DNA of 64,000 nt, from NCBI GenBank assembly GCA_016946835.1, contig JACVTC010000077.1, forward strand, positions 797,501-861,500, in the 5' to 3' direction. A program made the position numbers and the translations under genes. Numbering within the stretch: the stretch's first letter is position 1; every line of letters begins with the position of its first letter. Positions 1 to 14,295 of the stretch are shown one piece after another. Origin of the DNA: Neocallimastix lanati (nom. inval.). Taxonomy: Eukaryota > Neocallimastigomycota > Neocallimastigomycetes > Neocallimastigales > Neocallimastigaceae. A model generated the notes under the pieces. The model saw only the letters and a list, made by a program, of their open reading frames with translations, was not told the origin of the DNA and searched no databases.

Positions 1-1018
1 CTTTATGAATATATATTTATCAGTATTCATTATTACTTTTAAATTGCTATTGATCATATTTAATCATATTTAAACTAATTTCAATATGTATTTTATTTTT
101 AATATGAATTATTATTAATCAGAGTCTAATATTTAGATAACTTTGTATAATAAAAGAAATATATTAAAATAAATCAATGCATAAATTTGAATCTATTAAT
201 TATTAATTTGACAAATAATTTAAATGAAAAAAAATATTAATATTATTTAATAGATAATAAAACTTATTTTTACTTTTCATTAATGATAATTCATTTAGTT
301 TGAATAATAATTTACATTTAAATTTTTAATTTTTCGAATGTGGGACAGAAAAAAAAAAAAAAAAAAAAAAATTAAAATTTAATTTTTATGTCATTTTGTT
401 GGAATAACAAAAATTTTTATCATTTTTGTTTCCCATAATATCTATTAATATAGTTATAAATAAAATGAACATATTCATGTTATGTCAAAGCTATTCATTT
501 AATATAACATTATTGGTGAAAGTATAGAATTAAAATACTTGCTATATGGATAATAATATTATTAATAATATATATCAATTAAATTATCTTTTTTAATTAG
601 ACCTTTCAATTATAGTTTATTTATCTACTAATTAAAATTATAGATTGTTATCCATGTATATATGAATAAAAAAATATGCAATCTACAATCTACTACCATT
701 ATAAATCTTAAAATAAAATACTTAAATTGAATATTCTTTTAAAATTTCATAATTTTAATATATTTTAATTCTTTGTAAAAGTATATAAATTAATATTTTT
801 ATACTATTTTAATTATATAATACAAGAAGAACAAATTATAAAAATAATAGATAATAAATTTATCCAGATAATAATTTATGTTAATTAATTAATTAAAAAT
901 ATTCTAATTTAAGACATTATTTAAAAGTTTATTATGTTATTTTAAATTTATATCTCTTGAAAAATTTTTTTTATAATTATTAATTTAAATAGAATAATGA
1001 GTTTTATTTATTGATTTA

Positions 1019-1072
<54 letters not shown>

Positions 1073-1303
1073 GCTAAGAAAACAAAAAAATATTTATTTA
1101 TATACATTTGACTATTAAATTAAATTATATAATAATAAATTAAAAGGAATTTAATATTGGAAATAATATACATATTTAATGTTAAAAGATATTTTTAAAT
1201 TTTTAAAATTTACAAATATTTAAAAAATACGATATATTAAACATATTGAAAAATGTATTAAATTTTAAAAAATTAATATTGTGTAAAAATTATTAAAATT
1301 GTA

Positions 1304-1346
<43 letters not shown>

Positions 1347-1383
1347 TAATTATAGTAATTATAAAAAATATTATATAATAAAA
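1..1383. other. AT-rich intergenic sequence upstream of the transglutaminase cluster
   Basis: No reading frame with recognisable similarity, RNA gene or mobile element is seen here. The stretch holds A and T homopolymers, the longest a run of about 45 T near 1025-1069, and a TA dinucleotide repeat near 1317-1343 close to the start of the first gene. The proximal promoter of that gene must lie in this stretch, but no specific element stands out against the AT background. Confidence 0.6.
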
Positions 1384-2870
1384 ATGACACAAAAAAAGTG
1401 TAATTTAATATTACATCAAATAATAATAATTTTATTACTTTGTTATATAAAATTATCATGGTGTAATAATAATATGATGCTATCAAAGAAATTTAAACCA
1501 AGAACCTCCAAGGACTATACTATTGAATATAGTATAGGTGATAGCAATTACTTAGATGAAAATGAAGATTTTACTTTTAAATCTAAAAAAATTCCTATTA
1601 AATATTGGTTAGAAAATAAAAAAAATGATTTTAAAGAAAAAGCAAAAAATATTACAAATGACTTTGTAAGCGTCAGTTCAGATCAACAATATTCAAAGTT
1701 ATATAAATTTTATGATCAACTTAGTACATTGGAAAAAGAATTTTATGATATTTTACATTCATGTTCAATTAAACCCGAACCAGATTTAGTTGTACAAATA
1801 ACAGTTTCGGACGTTCCAGATATTAATAGTTTTTTTTATGAATTACAAGAAATATCAGAAAGAACTTTTACAGCTTTAATTTATGATTATCCGGAATTTT
1901 GGTGGATTGGTAGTTATGAATTAGGTATACAATCAACCAGGAAATGGGGCAAATATAAAATTATATATAATCTTATTCCAGAAACAACAAAATTTTATGG
2001 TTATTCTAAGAAAAAAATTCAATCCATTAATAATCAAATCGAACTAGTTGCAAATGATATAAAGAATCAAATATCAAATTTTAATTTAACAACTCCATAC
2101 TCAATTTTAAGATATATTCATGATTATTTAATTACAAAAATTGAATATACTTTAGACGAAGAGAGATTGCATATTAGAACTATATATGGTGCACTTGTAG
2201 AAAATAAATGTGTTTGTGAAGGATATGCAGAAGCTTTTCAATACTTAGCTAAAATGTATGATATTGATTGCATTATAGCTAGAAGTTCCATTCATGAATG
2301 GAATTTTGTTAGATTAAATGGAAAATGGTATGTTGTGGATGTAACCTTTGATGATCCATTAACTGGAAATACACAAACCCCATCAGGATATAACGATAAT
2401 CTTAGAACCAACTATTTTTTAACAGGTACAGATAATGTTGTTTATGGAGAAAAATATTCAGACAATCCGGATTATGTATTAGTTTATTCTGGTTTTAGTG
2501 AAGAAATTATGATATCTTATCCAGAAATTGAAAAGAGTAATTATTTACCTTCTGAATTAGAACTTAGTGAAATTAATTTGTTTAATACAGTTAATATTTC
2601 AAATTCAGGTAAAAAAATAAAACATAGTTATATCATTTTTAATTATTTAATAATTATTTAAAATTAAACTAAATATTTGATTTTAAAATATATTTAATAA
2701 ATTAAAATATTATTTATTTATAAAACTTTTCATTAATTACAGATTATTATTTCCTTGATGATTCAAATTATTTAAATGATAATGAAAATAATGGATTTTC
2801 AATCAAAATATCTTTTTTGCAAATAATTTTTAACTTTATAGTATTTATATTAATTATTAAAATATTTTAA
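1384..2870 (+). CDS. Secreted transglutaminase-like protein 1 (two exons)
   Basis: Exons inferred at 1384-2608 and 2743-2870, with a GTAAAA donor and a TTACAG acceptor in phase 1. Without splicing the frame stops at 2661. The product (about 450 residues) starts with a hydrophobic signal peptide (about residues 8-27). The motif FKSKKIPIKYW lies near residue 65. A transglutaminase-core-like domain covers about 245-380, with Cys278 in VCEGYAEAF, His304 in HEWNF and Asp319 in VDVTFDDP, the expected triad of the family (PF01841 type). The second exon adds an Asn/Asp-rich linker and a hydrophobic C-terminus ending in a short KIF tail, compatible with a GPI signal or a membrane anchor. Family members include cross-linking, protease and deamidase-like enzymes, so the reaction is not known. 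It is the first of three tandem paralogues sharing intron position, probably acting at or outside the cell surface. Splicing is inferred from frame continuity and paralogue agreement, not from transcripts. Confidence 0.85.
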
Positions 2871-3042
2871 GAATAACACAAACAAACAAACAAACAAAAA
2901 AAAAAAAAAAAAAAAAAGGAAAAAAGATGAAAGCAAAAAAAATAAGATGAAATATGATTTTATTGATCATTTTAATTACTTTAATGAAAATAACGGATTT
3001 CAATTAAAATTATCTTTATTTATAAATGATTTTCCAAAACCA

Positions 3043-3091
<49 letters not shown>

Positions 3092-3257
3092 CTATTAATT
3101 TTCTTTGATTATATTAATGTATTCATGTATGTATGTATTTTTTTTTAATATATATATTATTTTCTATAGAAATGATGTAGAAGATATATATTAACTATCT
3201 AATATAACAAAAAATATTATAAATTTATATTTATTAATTGTATTATTTGTTTTACGT

Positions 3258-3295
<38 letters not shown>

Positions 3296-3857
3296 ATTTA
3301 ATAAATAAAAATAATAATATAATGTTTTTTTATCAAAATTGTTTTTTATTAAAAACTTTTCAATATTTATATTATTATTAATATCCAAATATTTTTATAA
3401 ATAAAAACAATAATCATATATATAGTTATTATATTGTCAAAATTATATGTTCTTTTATTATTATTATTATTATTATTAAACTTTTTTTTTATACTACATT
3501 AATAAAATTTTGTAAATCATAATAATTATTGATAAATTATAGTATAAATAAAGATATTAAAGTTCTATATCAAACAATTTTGGTAATTATTTTAACAGTA
3601 AAACATTAAAACTTAATGATATATATAAATTAACCTCTTTATTAAAATATTTTATTTTAATAAAGAGGTTAAATAATCTATTTATTTTTAATAATAAAAT
3701 TATTATATTATTATTAATATAATTAATTATATATCAAATTAATGAAAGTTTTATATTATAATTATGGTATCTTTTTTTCTTTTTCTTTTTTTTTTTTTTT
3801 TATATGATCATTAAATTAATAATATAAGAAATCGAAATAAAATTACTAAAGAATAGT
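2871..3857. other. Intergenic region between transglutaminase-like genes 1 and 2
   Basis: AT-rich sequence with poly(A) runs near 2897 and 3043, a TA repeat near 3060-3090, a poly(A) run near 3262-3290 and an ATT repeat near 3458-3478. Near 3633-3670 there is an inverted repeat built from AACCTCTTTATTAAAATA and its complement, a candidate terminator or small foldback. Apart from the exon-like copy listed separately, no coding signal is seen. Confidence 0.5.
2956..3040 (+). repeat. Decayed second copy of the terminal exon of transglutaminase-like gene 1
   Basis: About 85 bp closely resemble the start of the terminal exon at 2743-2830. Both encode an N-Y-[LF]-N-[DE]-N-E/N-N-G-F core followed by a KLS/KIS-type segment. 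The copy is open in the matching frame, but it has no obvious acceptor site beside it and lacks the full hydrophobic tail. I read it as a tandem duplication remnant, possibly an abandoned alternative end. Its resemblance to the duplicated terminal exon of gene 2 makes chance similarity less likely. Confidence 0.6.
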
Positions 3858-5507
3858 ATGATTAAATTATATCAAAGAGAATTATTATTTTATATATTGT
3901 TAATAATAGAATGTAATTTATTAAAGTTAGTATTATCTGAATGTATTAATAATTTAACAAAAAATAAACAAAATCATGGAAATGAAATAATAAAAAATAA
4001 TATCGATATTAATTCGATAGAAATTATTACTGATAATGTTCTTAAAAATAAAGATGAAAATTCTATAGTATATAAATCAGAGAATATACCTATTAAATTT
4101 TGGAAAGAAGATAAAAAAGAAGAATTAAAAGACAATTTTAATAATCAATTACTAAATGAAACTGTGCATACAAGTACATATTCTTCAATAAATTTTAGTT
4201 TTTATAATCAACTTAGTGAAAAAGAAAAAAAAATTTATAACAAAATTTACACTGAATCCAATAAATCGCCCCCTGAAGTGAACATAAATATGACTGTTAT
4301 AGTTAAAACACACATTAATAAATATATTGAAAAACTAAGTGAATCTGCCGAGAGAGTTTTTACTGCATTGGCATATGAAAATCCAGAACTTTGGTGGATT
4401 GGAAATTATCAAATTTTGATATATCAAACAGCTGTGGAAAATAAATATAATTTATTATTTTTAACGCTTCCAGAAGGTTCAATTTTTGAAAATTATTCTC
4501 CCGTAACTATTTCTGAATATTCAAAAAGAATTGAAAACGTGAAAAATGAAATTATGGACCAAATTTCTAATCAAACACTAACCACAGATTATGCTATAAT
4601 GAGATTTGTTCATGATTATTTAATTATAAAAATACAATATATATTGGATGAAAGTTTAGATCATATTCGTACAGTTTATGGAGCTCTTGTTGATAATATA
4701 TGCGTATGTGAAGGTTATGCTGAAGCTTTTCAATATATTGTTAGTAAATATGGAATAAATTGTATTATAGCAAGAAGTTCAACTCATGAATGGAATTTTG
4801 TTCAAATGAATGATAAATGGTATATAGTTGATGTTACCTATGATGATCCTATAAAAAAAGGTATAAATAAACCACAGGGTTCAGCAGATAACCTACAAAC
4901 ACAATACTTTTTAATTGGAACAAATCATAAATTTAAAAATGGTAATAGATATTCCGATGAAAGTGATCATGTCTTAGTTTATTCTGCCTATAGTGATCTT
5001 ATAATTATTGATTATCCTGAAATTGAATCATCAGACTATATACCTAGTGAGCTTGAAATTGAAGAACTTAATTTAATTGATTTATCTAATATTATAACAG
5101 GTAAAAAAAAAATAAAAGAAAAAAGAAAAAAAAAAAAAACTTATATATAATATAAATTTTAAATAATTTATATTATTTGAATAAAAATACTATTTAAAAA
5201 AAAATTACTATTGATAATACAATGATAATAATAAATAATAGTAGTACTAGTAAAAGAGATAGTAGAAGTAATAGTAGTAATGATGTTATTAAATAATGAA
5301 TAGAAGAATTAATATGTTTTTTTTTTTATTTTAATTTTATATTTATTAAATATGATATTATAAAACTTAGATTCTTCGTTTATATATGATCCGAATTATG
5401 AAAGTTATAATGAAAATCTCAGTAATTCTGAAATAATGAGAAATTTTGGAGTTAAAATTTTCAAAATATTGATAATCATCTTTATAACAATTTATTTATT
5501 ATTATAA
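3858..5507 (+). CDS. Secreted transglutaminase-like protein 2 (two exons)
   Basis: Exons inferred at 3858-5100 and 5371-5507, with a GTAAAA donor, a CTTAG acceptor and phase 1, the same position and phase as in the flanking paralogues. The unspliced frame ends at 5150 in a low-complexity Lys run, which is probably intron. The product starts with a signal-peptide-like segment (about residues 8-27). The motif YKSENIPIKFW lies near residue 72. The transglutaminase-like core spans about 250-385, with Cys284 in VCEGYAEAF, His310 in HEWNF and Asp325 in VDVTYDDP. The second exon gives a Ser/Asn/Tyr linker followed by about 18 strongly hydrophobic residues at the extreme C-terminus, as in GPI-anchored proteins. 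The triad is complete, so a catalytic role is plausible, but the substrate is unknown. A second terminal exon lies just downstream. Confidence 0.85.
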
Positions 5508-5524
5508 TAATATATAAAGTATAG

Positions 5525-5631
5525 TCTCATCAAATACTATTTATGATTCGAATTATAAATGTAATAATGAAAATCTCACTATATTTGAATCAATAAGAAA
5601 TTTTGAAATTATTATTTTTTTTTTTTTTTAA
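5525..5631 (+). repeat. Duplicated, possibly alternative, terminal exon of transglutaminase-like gene 2
   Basis: This segment repeats the terminal exon at 5371-5507: IYDSNY, then NENL, then IRNF in the same order as IYDPNY, NENL, MRNF in the first copy. It is preceded by its own TATAG acceptor at about 5520-5524 and is open in the phase required by the donor at 5101. It ends in a short Ile/Phe hydrophobic tail before a TAA. It could be a usable alternative 3' exon or a decaying duplicate. The tail is shorter than in the upstream copy and its codons fall in a T homopolymer, which favours decay. Confidence 0.6.
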
Positions 5632-5862
5632 ATTTTAATAATCTTGTTTTTAATAATTTATTTATTATAAAAATAAATAAATTATAATATACAAATAATA
5701 CAAAAAATTAATTCTATCTAGATATATATATATATTATATTTTATATAATATGAATTATTTAAATAATATTATATTACAATGAAGTTTTTTTTTTTTTTT
5801 TTCTAAAGTATTTAATAATAACAATAATAATAATAACAATAATAATAATAATAATAATAATA

Positions 5863-5895
<33 letters not shown>

Positions 5896-6442
5896 TTCCA
5901 TATCTTCACATTTAAGAATATATCCAAAAAAAAAAAAAAAATTATAAATTTTAAGAAATATTATTAAAATTTATAATACCAGTTCTATTACTAATCAATA
6001 CAAATAAAATTAAATAATATTATAAAAATATATATTTTTAAAAAAGAATTATTCCTTATACTTTTATTTAAATAAGACATATAATATGTTTTTCGTCTTT
6101 TTTCTTTTTCTTTTTTTTCTGTGTAATACTATTATTATTATTATTTTATATATCTTTCATCTAATATTAGAATAAAAATATATTCATTTAAAAAAAAAAA
6201 ATTTAATATTTAAAAAAACCTAATTAGTTAATATTATTAATATTTAAAAAATCTAATTAAAATTTTTTATAATAAAAGTTCAATTATCAATGAATAGTAC
6301 AAATTTTAGATTATTTATTGAGAACTTTAAAATTAATAATTTCTAATCATAATTAATTAAACAGTATATATATATATATATAGTAATTTGTTCTAAATAT
6401 ATTATATATTTAACAAACTTTTTTCCTAATATATTAAGATTA

Positions 6443-6473
<31 letters not shown>

Positions 6474-6523
6474 TTACATACTGAAATACAAAAAAAAAAA
6501 AAAATATAATATATATTTGTAAT
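5632..6523. other. Intergenic region between transglutaminase-like genes 2 and 3
   Basis: Low-complexity AT DNA. An AAT repeat near 5818-5862 is directly followed by an ATT repeat near 5863-5895, together forming a long perfect-type inverted microsatellite. There are poly(A) runs near 6448-6472 and 6490-6503. No coding or RNA signal is seen. The promoter of the third gene presumably lies in the last few hundred bases. Confidence 0.5.
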
Positions 6524-8339
6524 ATGATTTTTATGAGAGTAAACATCGAATTAATAGCAATTCAATTAGTTTTAATTTTATTTTTATATATAAATTTAGC
6601 ATGGGCTCATTTTATAAATTTATCAAATGAAAGACATATAAAAAGAAACAATAATGATATTATTATAAACGAAATACACTCTGAAAAAAAAGAAGATTTA
6701 AAAACTAAAAGTAAAATTATTTTTAAATCAGAGAGAATTCCAATTAAATATTTACCACATAAGAAAGCAAAATCAAGGTCAATTAATGATATCATATTAG
6801 AGTATAATCCAAATGATGATGGTTTAGTAGCAAGTGAGGAAGATATTATATATTCATCTGAAAATATTCCAATCAAATTTTGGACAAACGAAGAAAAGGA
6901 AGAATTACAAGATGAAGTAGAAGACAATATATATATTAGCTCTGTAAGTTCATCTAGTGATTTTAGTTTCTATAATCAGCTTAATTCAAATGAAAAGCAA
7001 TATTATGATATTATCCAATCAAAATCAAAAAAGGCAAAACCAGAATTTAATATTAAAGTTTCGGTAACGGATAATTCTGGAAAGGATTTAAATTCATTTG
7101 TTGAAGAGTTAAAAGAATCTTCGGAAAGATTATTTACAGTATTAGTTTACGAAAATCCAGAGCTTTGGTGGCTTGGAACATATCAAATTAAACTATCAAG
7201 GTCTGATAATAAATATTTAATTACATTTATTACTATTCCAGAAACGTCGATGTTTTCAGAATACACCACTAATGATATTGTAAAAATTAATAATGAAATT
7301 GAAACTGCAAAAAATATAATTATGAAAAAAATATCGGATTTGAAATTAACAACAAATTACGCTATTATTAGATTTATTCATGATTATTTAATTGCCAAAG
7401 TTGTATATACACTTGATGAAAGTCGTTTGCATATTAGAACACTATATGGAACATTAGTAGAAAATAAAAGTGTTTGTGAGGGCTATGCAGAAGCTTTTCA
7501 ATATATTGCACAACAATATGGTATTAATTGTATCATTGCAAGAAGTTCAACCCATGAATGGAACTTTGTAGAAATGAATGGTAAGTGGTATGCTTTAGAC
7601 CTTACTTTTGATGACCCAAATGGAAATAAAATACCATCTAATGTCTACACGAATCTTGAAACCGAGTATTTCCTTATTGGAACAGAACATATATGCTATA
7701 AAAAAAAGTACTCCGATGATTCAGATCATATTTTGGTCTATTCAGGTTATAGTAGTAACCAAATAATTTCATATCCTTATATTGAAGAAGAAGATTATAT
7801 TCCAACAGATTTAGAACTTGATGAAATTGGATTAATTAATTTATCAAATATTTTATCTTTTTCATGTAAATATAGTTAAACTTAAATATATTATATAGTA
7901 TTATAATGATTTTCTAAATTATCTAACAATATATATTATATATCAATAATAAATAATAACTTTGCTTTATATTTATAAAATTTTATATTTCTATATTATT
8001 TTTACATTAATACATAGCATCAACTACATCTACTTCAGCTACATCTACTTTAACTATATCTACTTCAATTACATCTACTTCAATTACATCTACTTCAATT
8101 ACATCTACTTTAGCTACATCTACTTCAACAACACTTACAACAACAACAACTAAAACTTCAACAGCTTCCACTCTTGAAACAATTACTACAATAACTACCT
8201 CTATTAAAACAGTCTTTACAACAATCGAAAAAACATTAACAACAACAACCACATATCCTACTACAGAAACGATAAAATCGTCTGTAAGTAATAATAATGA
8301 AAATACATTGATTAATATATCCACTGATAAAGGTAAATT

Positions 8340-8375
<36 letters not shown>

Positions 8376-8591
8376 TATGTCTAATTTTATAATTATTAAA
8401 TTATTACAGAATCCAAAGAAATTAATAAAACATTAACTCATAGTCCAACTCTATTTGAAAATGAAGATCCTCAATATAATAGTTCTAATAATGATATTAC
8501 TGTAAATGCTGGTTTATCTATTAATAAAACAAACTCTGCTATTTTGTACAATTTATTAATTATTTCTGTGACTTTATATTTTTTAATCTAA
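6524..8591 (+). CDS. Secreted transglutaminase-like protein 3 with Thr/Ser-rich stalk and hydrophobic C-terminus (three exons)
   Basis: Exons inferred at 6524-7865, 8018-8332 and 8410-8591, with GTAAAT donors, CATAG and TACAG acceptors and phase 1 at both junctions; the last frame ends at TAA 8589-8591. A second in-frame Met lies at residue 4. The signal peptide covers about residues 8-27 and ends in AWA, a good cleavage context. The IPIK motif, single in the two paralogues, occurs twice here (near residues 68 and 110). The transglutaminase-like core spans about 285-420, with Cys318 in VCEGYAEAF, His344 in HEWNF and Asp359 in LDLTFDDP. Exon 2 encodes a stalk of about 100 residues dominated by Thr and Ser with repeated TSTSI units, a likely O-glycosylated spacer. 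Exon 3 ends in about 17 hydrophobic residues with nothing after them, typical of a GPI-attachment signal. A cell-surface or wall-linked enzyme is inferred. Substrate unknown. Confidence 0.82.
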
Positions 8592-8699
8592 ATTTAAAAT
8601 TAATGAATATAATATTAATTTATAATTTTTCAAATAAAAATAAATTTATAAATTAGAATATATTATTAAAAAATTCTATTACTAATATATATATAATTG

Positions 8700-9195
8700 A
8701 TTATCACTTATTATTTATTATTTATTATTTATTTATTATATTATTTATTATTTATTATTTATTATTTATTATTTATTATTTATTTATTATTTATTATTTA
8801 ATATTTATTATTATTTATTATTTATTTATTATTTATTTATTATTTATTTATTATTTATTATTTATTATTTATTATTTATTATTTATTATTTATTATTTAT
8901 TATTTATTATTTATTATTTATTATTTATTTATTATTTATTATTTAATATTTATTATTATTTATTATTTATTTATTATTTATTTATTATTTATTTATTATT
9001 TATTATTTATTATTTATTATTTTATTTATAATTTATTATTTTATTTATTTTATTTATTATTTATTATTTATTATTTATTATTTATTTATTTATTATTTAT
9101 TATTTATATATTTATTATTTATTTATTATTTATTATTTATTTAATATTTATTTATTATTTATTATTTATTATTTATTTATTATTCAATTATTTAT
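8700..9195. repeat. ATTTATT-type tandem repeat array
   Basis: About 500 bp are made almost wholly of 7-8-base units (TTTATTA and TTTATTTA variants), with a few imperfect units. A higher-order pattern is visible: blocks separated by TTAATATTTATTATT recur near 8795 and 8940. The array starts about 110 bp after the stop codon of transglutaminase-like gene 3. No coding potential. Confidence 0.9.
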
Positions 9196-11388
<2,193 letters not shown>

Positions 11389-12720
11389 ATGTTAAAGTGC
11401 TTTCCATTCAAATGTGGAGTTAAAGAAAAAGATACTGAATTAATTTTAACATGTACAGCACAAGCTCTATTAAATATTAAAAAGTTTAAAGAAAGAGGTA
11501 ATGAATTTTACAATAATGGAAGATATCAAGATGCAGCAAATGAATATACAAAAGCTATGGCTGCTTTTTCATTTAAAAAAATAAATGTAACTGTTACATC
11601 TGATACTACAGCTATGCAAAATACTAATGCATCATTAGATACTGAAGATGCTATTAAACTTTATGCAACTTTGCTCTCGAATCGTTCAGTTTCAATGAAA
11701 AAAATAGGTCGTTATGAAAATGCAAAAAAAGATGCTGAACAAGTTATTATTATGAGACCAACTTGGTTTAAGGTAAAAAATATTTTAAAACTAATAATTT
11801 AAAATTTTATATATGTTAATTTATAGAAAAATATGTATTAATTATGTAATATATATCAAAAATAGAAATAAAAATAAAAATTAAAATAAAAGTAAAAATA
11901 AAAATAAAAAATAAAAAACAAAAAGAAAAAAATAAAATATAAAATATAAAATATAAAAAATAAAATATAAAAAATAAAATAAAATAAAAAATAATAATAA
12001 AAAAATAATAAATAAAAAAAATGTTATTGTTAAAATATTACAATTTAATTTTTATATATACAAATATATTTGATAAAAATATATATATTAAATTATAAAG
12101 GGTTATTTTAGAAAAGCCGAAGCTTTAAATGAATTAAGACAATTTGAAGAAGCTAGAGAATTTTTTTTACAAGCTATGAAATTAGTAAATATATATTTTT
12201 TAATTATTATTATTATTGTTATATTTACTTAATATTAATATTAATATTAAGTATTTAAATGTAATATATATAAACTTTTAATATAAAATTTTATATATTG
12301 TTCAATAGGAGCCAAATTATGAAGAACGTATTAGAAGATATATAACATATATAAATAAAGAATTAGAAAATAAAGAAATGGGTAAGAATTATATTTAATT
12401 TATTTTAAAGTATAAAAACAAAAACAAAAACAAAAACAAAACAAAAAAAAAAAATTATAATAATAAATACTTAATATACTTAAAATTATTAAAGGTTTGG
12501 AAATATATCAGTTAGTCCCTGGTCGTGAAATTTGTTTAAAATCAATAAAAACTCCTATTCAAAATTTTATTTTTCCATTCAGTTATGAAATGCAAAATTT
12601 ATTGTATATAATTGGTGATACAAAAACCAGAAATTGTGTTTTAGTTGATGCAGTATGGTTATAATAATATAAATTAATAATAATAATTAAATATTTAAAA
12701 GAAAAATAATTAATAAATGA

Positions 12721-12796
<76 letters not shown>

Positions 12797-13574
12797 TTTA
12801 ATTTAGTGTTGGGATATTGATGGTATTTTACAGTATGCAAAAACAATTAATTTAAATGTTGTTGGCGCTTATTATACACATTACCATATTGATCATGCTG
12901 GTAATATAAATTAATTTAAGAAAAAAAAATAAAAATAGAATTAGAAATTAAAAAATAATATAATTTAAATAATAAAATATAAATTTTTAAATTTTAAAAG
13001 CTTCATTAATATTTGTATTTATGTTAATAAATATATAGGTGGTATACCACCAGCACCATATAATAAATATCATGTTCGTGTTGATGGTTTAGCAAAATTA
13101 TCAAAAAAATTACCAGATATTCCAATTTACATTCATGAAGATGATTTTGATGGATTACTTGAAGCTAATCCTGAAATTGAAAAAGATAGACTAACGTTTG
13201 TTAAAGATGGTCAAATTCTTGATATATCAAGTAGTAATAGTAATGGAAAAGATACATCAAATGTTAAATTTAAAATTTTTCATACACCAGGACATACTCC
13301 TGGTTCAATGTGTTTATTAGTAAATGATAAAAGATTATTCACAGGAGACACATTATTTAAGGGTATATTTGGCCGATGTGACTTTCCAGATTCAGATAAA
13401 AGAAAAATGTTTGAATCATTAAATAAACTTAAAAATTTAGATGAAAATATATTAGTATTACCAGGTCATAGTTACAATGGTGAATGGACTACTATTAAAG
13501 AACAAAAAAATGATGGACCTCTCTCAGAAAGTAATTATGAAGCTTGGTCATTGAAATATACTGGAACATTATAA
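11389..13574 (+). CDS. TPR-like / metallo-beta-lactamase-fold hydrolase fusion (six exons)
   Basis: Exons inferred at 11389-11772, 12101-12184, 12309-12381, 12495-12652, 12807-12900 and 13039-13574; all five introns start GT, end AG and keep frame, giving 442 residues. The N-terminal third has TPR-like helices (FKERGNEFYNNGRYQDAANE, later FRKAEALNELRQFEEAREFF). The C-terminal half is a metallo-beta-lactamase domain: THYHIDH metal-binding motif at the exon 5/6 junction, then FHTPGHTPGS, FTGDTLF and LPGHSY, which supply the further His and Asp ligands, as in glyoxalase II-like hydrolases. A two-metal thiolester or phosphoester hydrolase is the family expectation; the substrate is unknown. The TPR part could recruit a partner protein. 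The start is uncertain: the frame stays open for about 36 bases before the ATG and follows a CTAG that could be an acceptor, so an upstream exon is possible. Intron 4 has an unusual GTATGG donor. Confidence 0.85.
12719..12794. repeat. (ATT)n microsatellite inside intron 4 of the TPR/hydrolase gene
   Basis: About 75 bases of uninterrupted ATT units occupy half of the 154-bp intron between the exons ending at 12652 and starting at 12807. Length polymorphism would not alter the protein. Confidence 0.9.
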
Positions 13575-14252
13575 TAAAAATAGGAGAAATATTAAAATCA
13601 AAAAATATAGAAATATTTCTACATAAAAAACATATATTTATATACAACTATCATAAATAAATAATAACAATATATATATATATATAAATATCATATTTAT
13701 TTTCACTTTTTTCTTTCATATATTTATATATAAATAATAAAAAGAAAAGAACTGATTTCAAAAAAAAAAAAAAAAAAATAAAAATAAAAATAAAATAATA
13801 AAAATAATTAAATAATTAAATAAATTAAATTAAATTAAATTAAAATAACAATACCAATTCATATATATATATATATATATATATATCATTTAATAAATTA
13901 TATAATAATTATCGAACCAATTTTGTATAAGAAAAGAAATATATAATTATATTAATAAATTAGTACAAATAATATAAATACATTAAACATATTGAATATA
14001 TGAAAAGCAAGAAAAAAAAATTATAAAGAATTGAAAATGTAAAAAATATAAAAAATATAAAAACTATAAAATATTAAAAAATAAAATAATTAAATTAAAT
14101 AATAAAAATAAAGAATAAATTATTGTATTAAAATAATAGAAAAGCAAAGAATTAAATTTAAGAATATGTTCCAATACATTGTTTAATATGAGATAATTCA
14201 ATATTATTTACATAAACCTTTTTTTTTTTTTTCATTCTTTCTATCTTTCTTT

Positions 14253-14295
<43 letters not shown>

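Noticed and set aside
8007-8324. Val-rich minus-strand frame opposite the third transglutaminase-like gene
   Set aside because: It is the shadow of the Thr/Ser-rich exon on the other strand.
8700-9195. CRISPR-like array
   Set aside because: There are no unique spacers; it is a simple heptamer satellite in a eukaryotic context.
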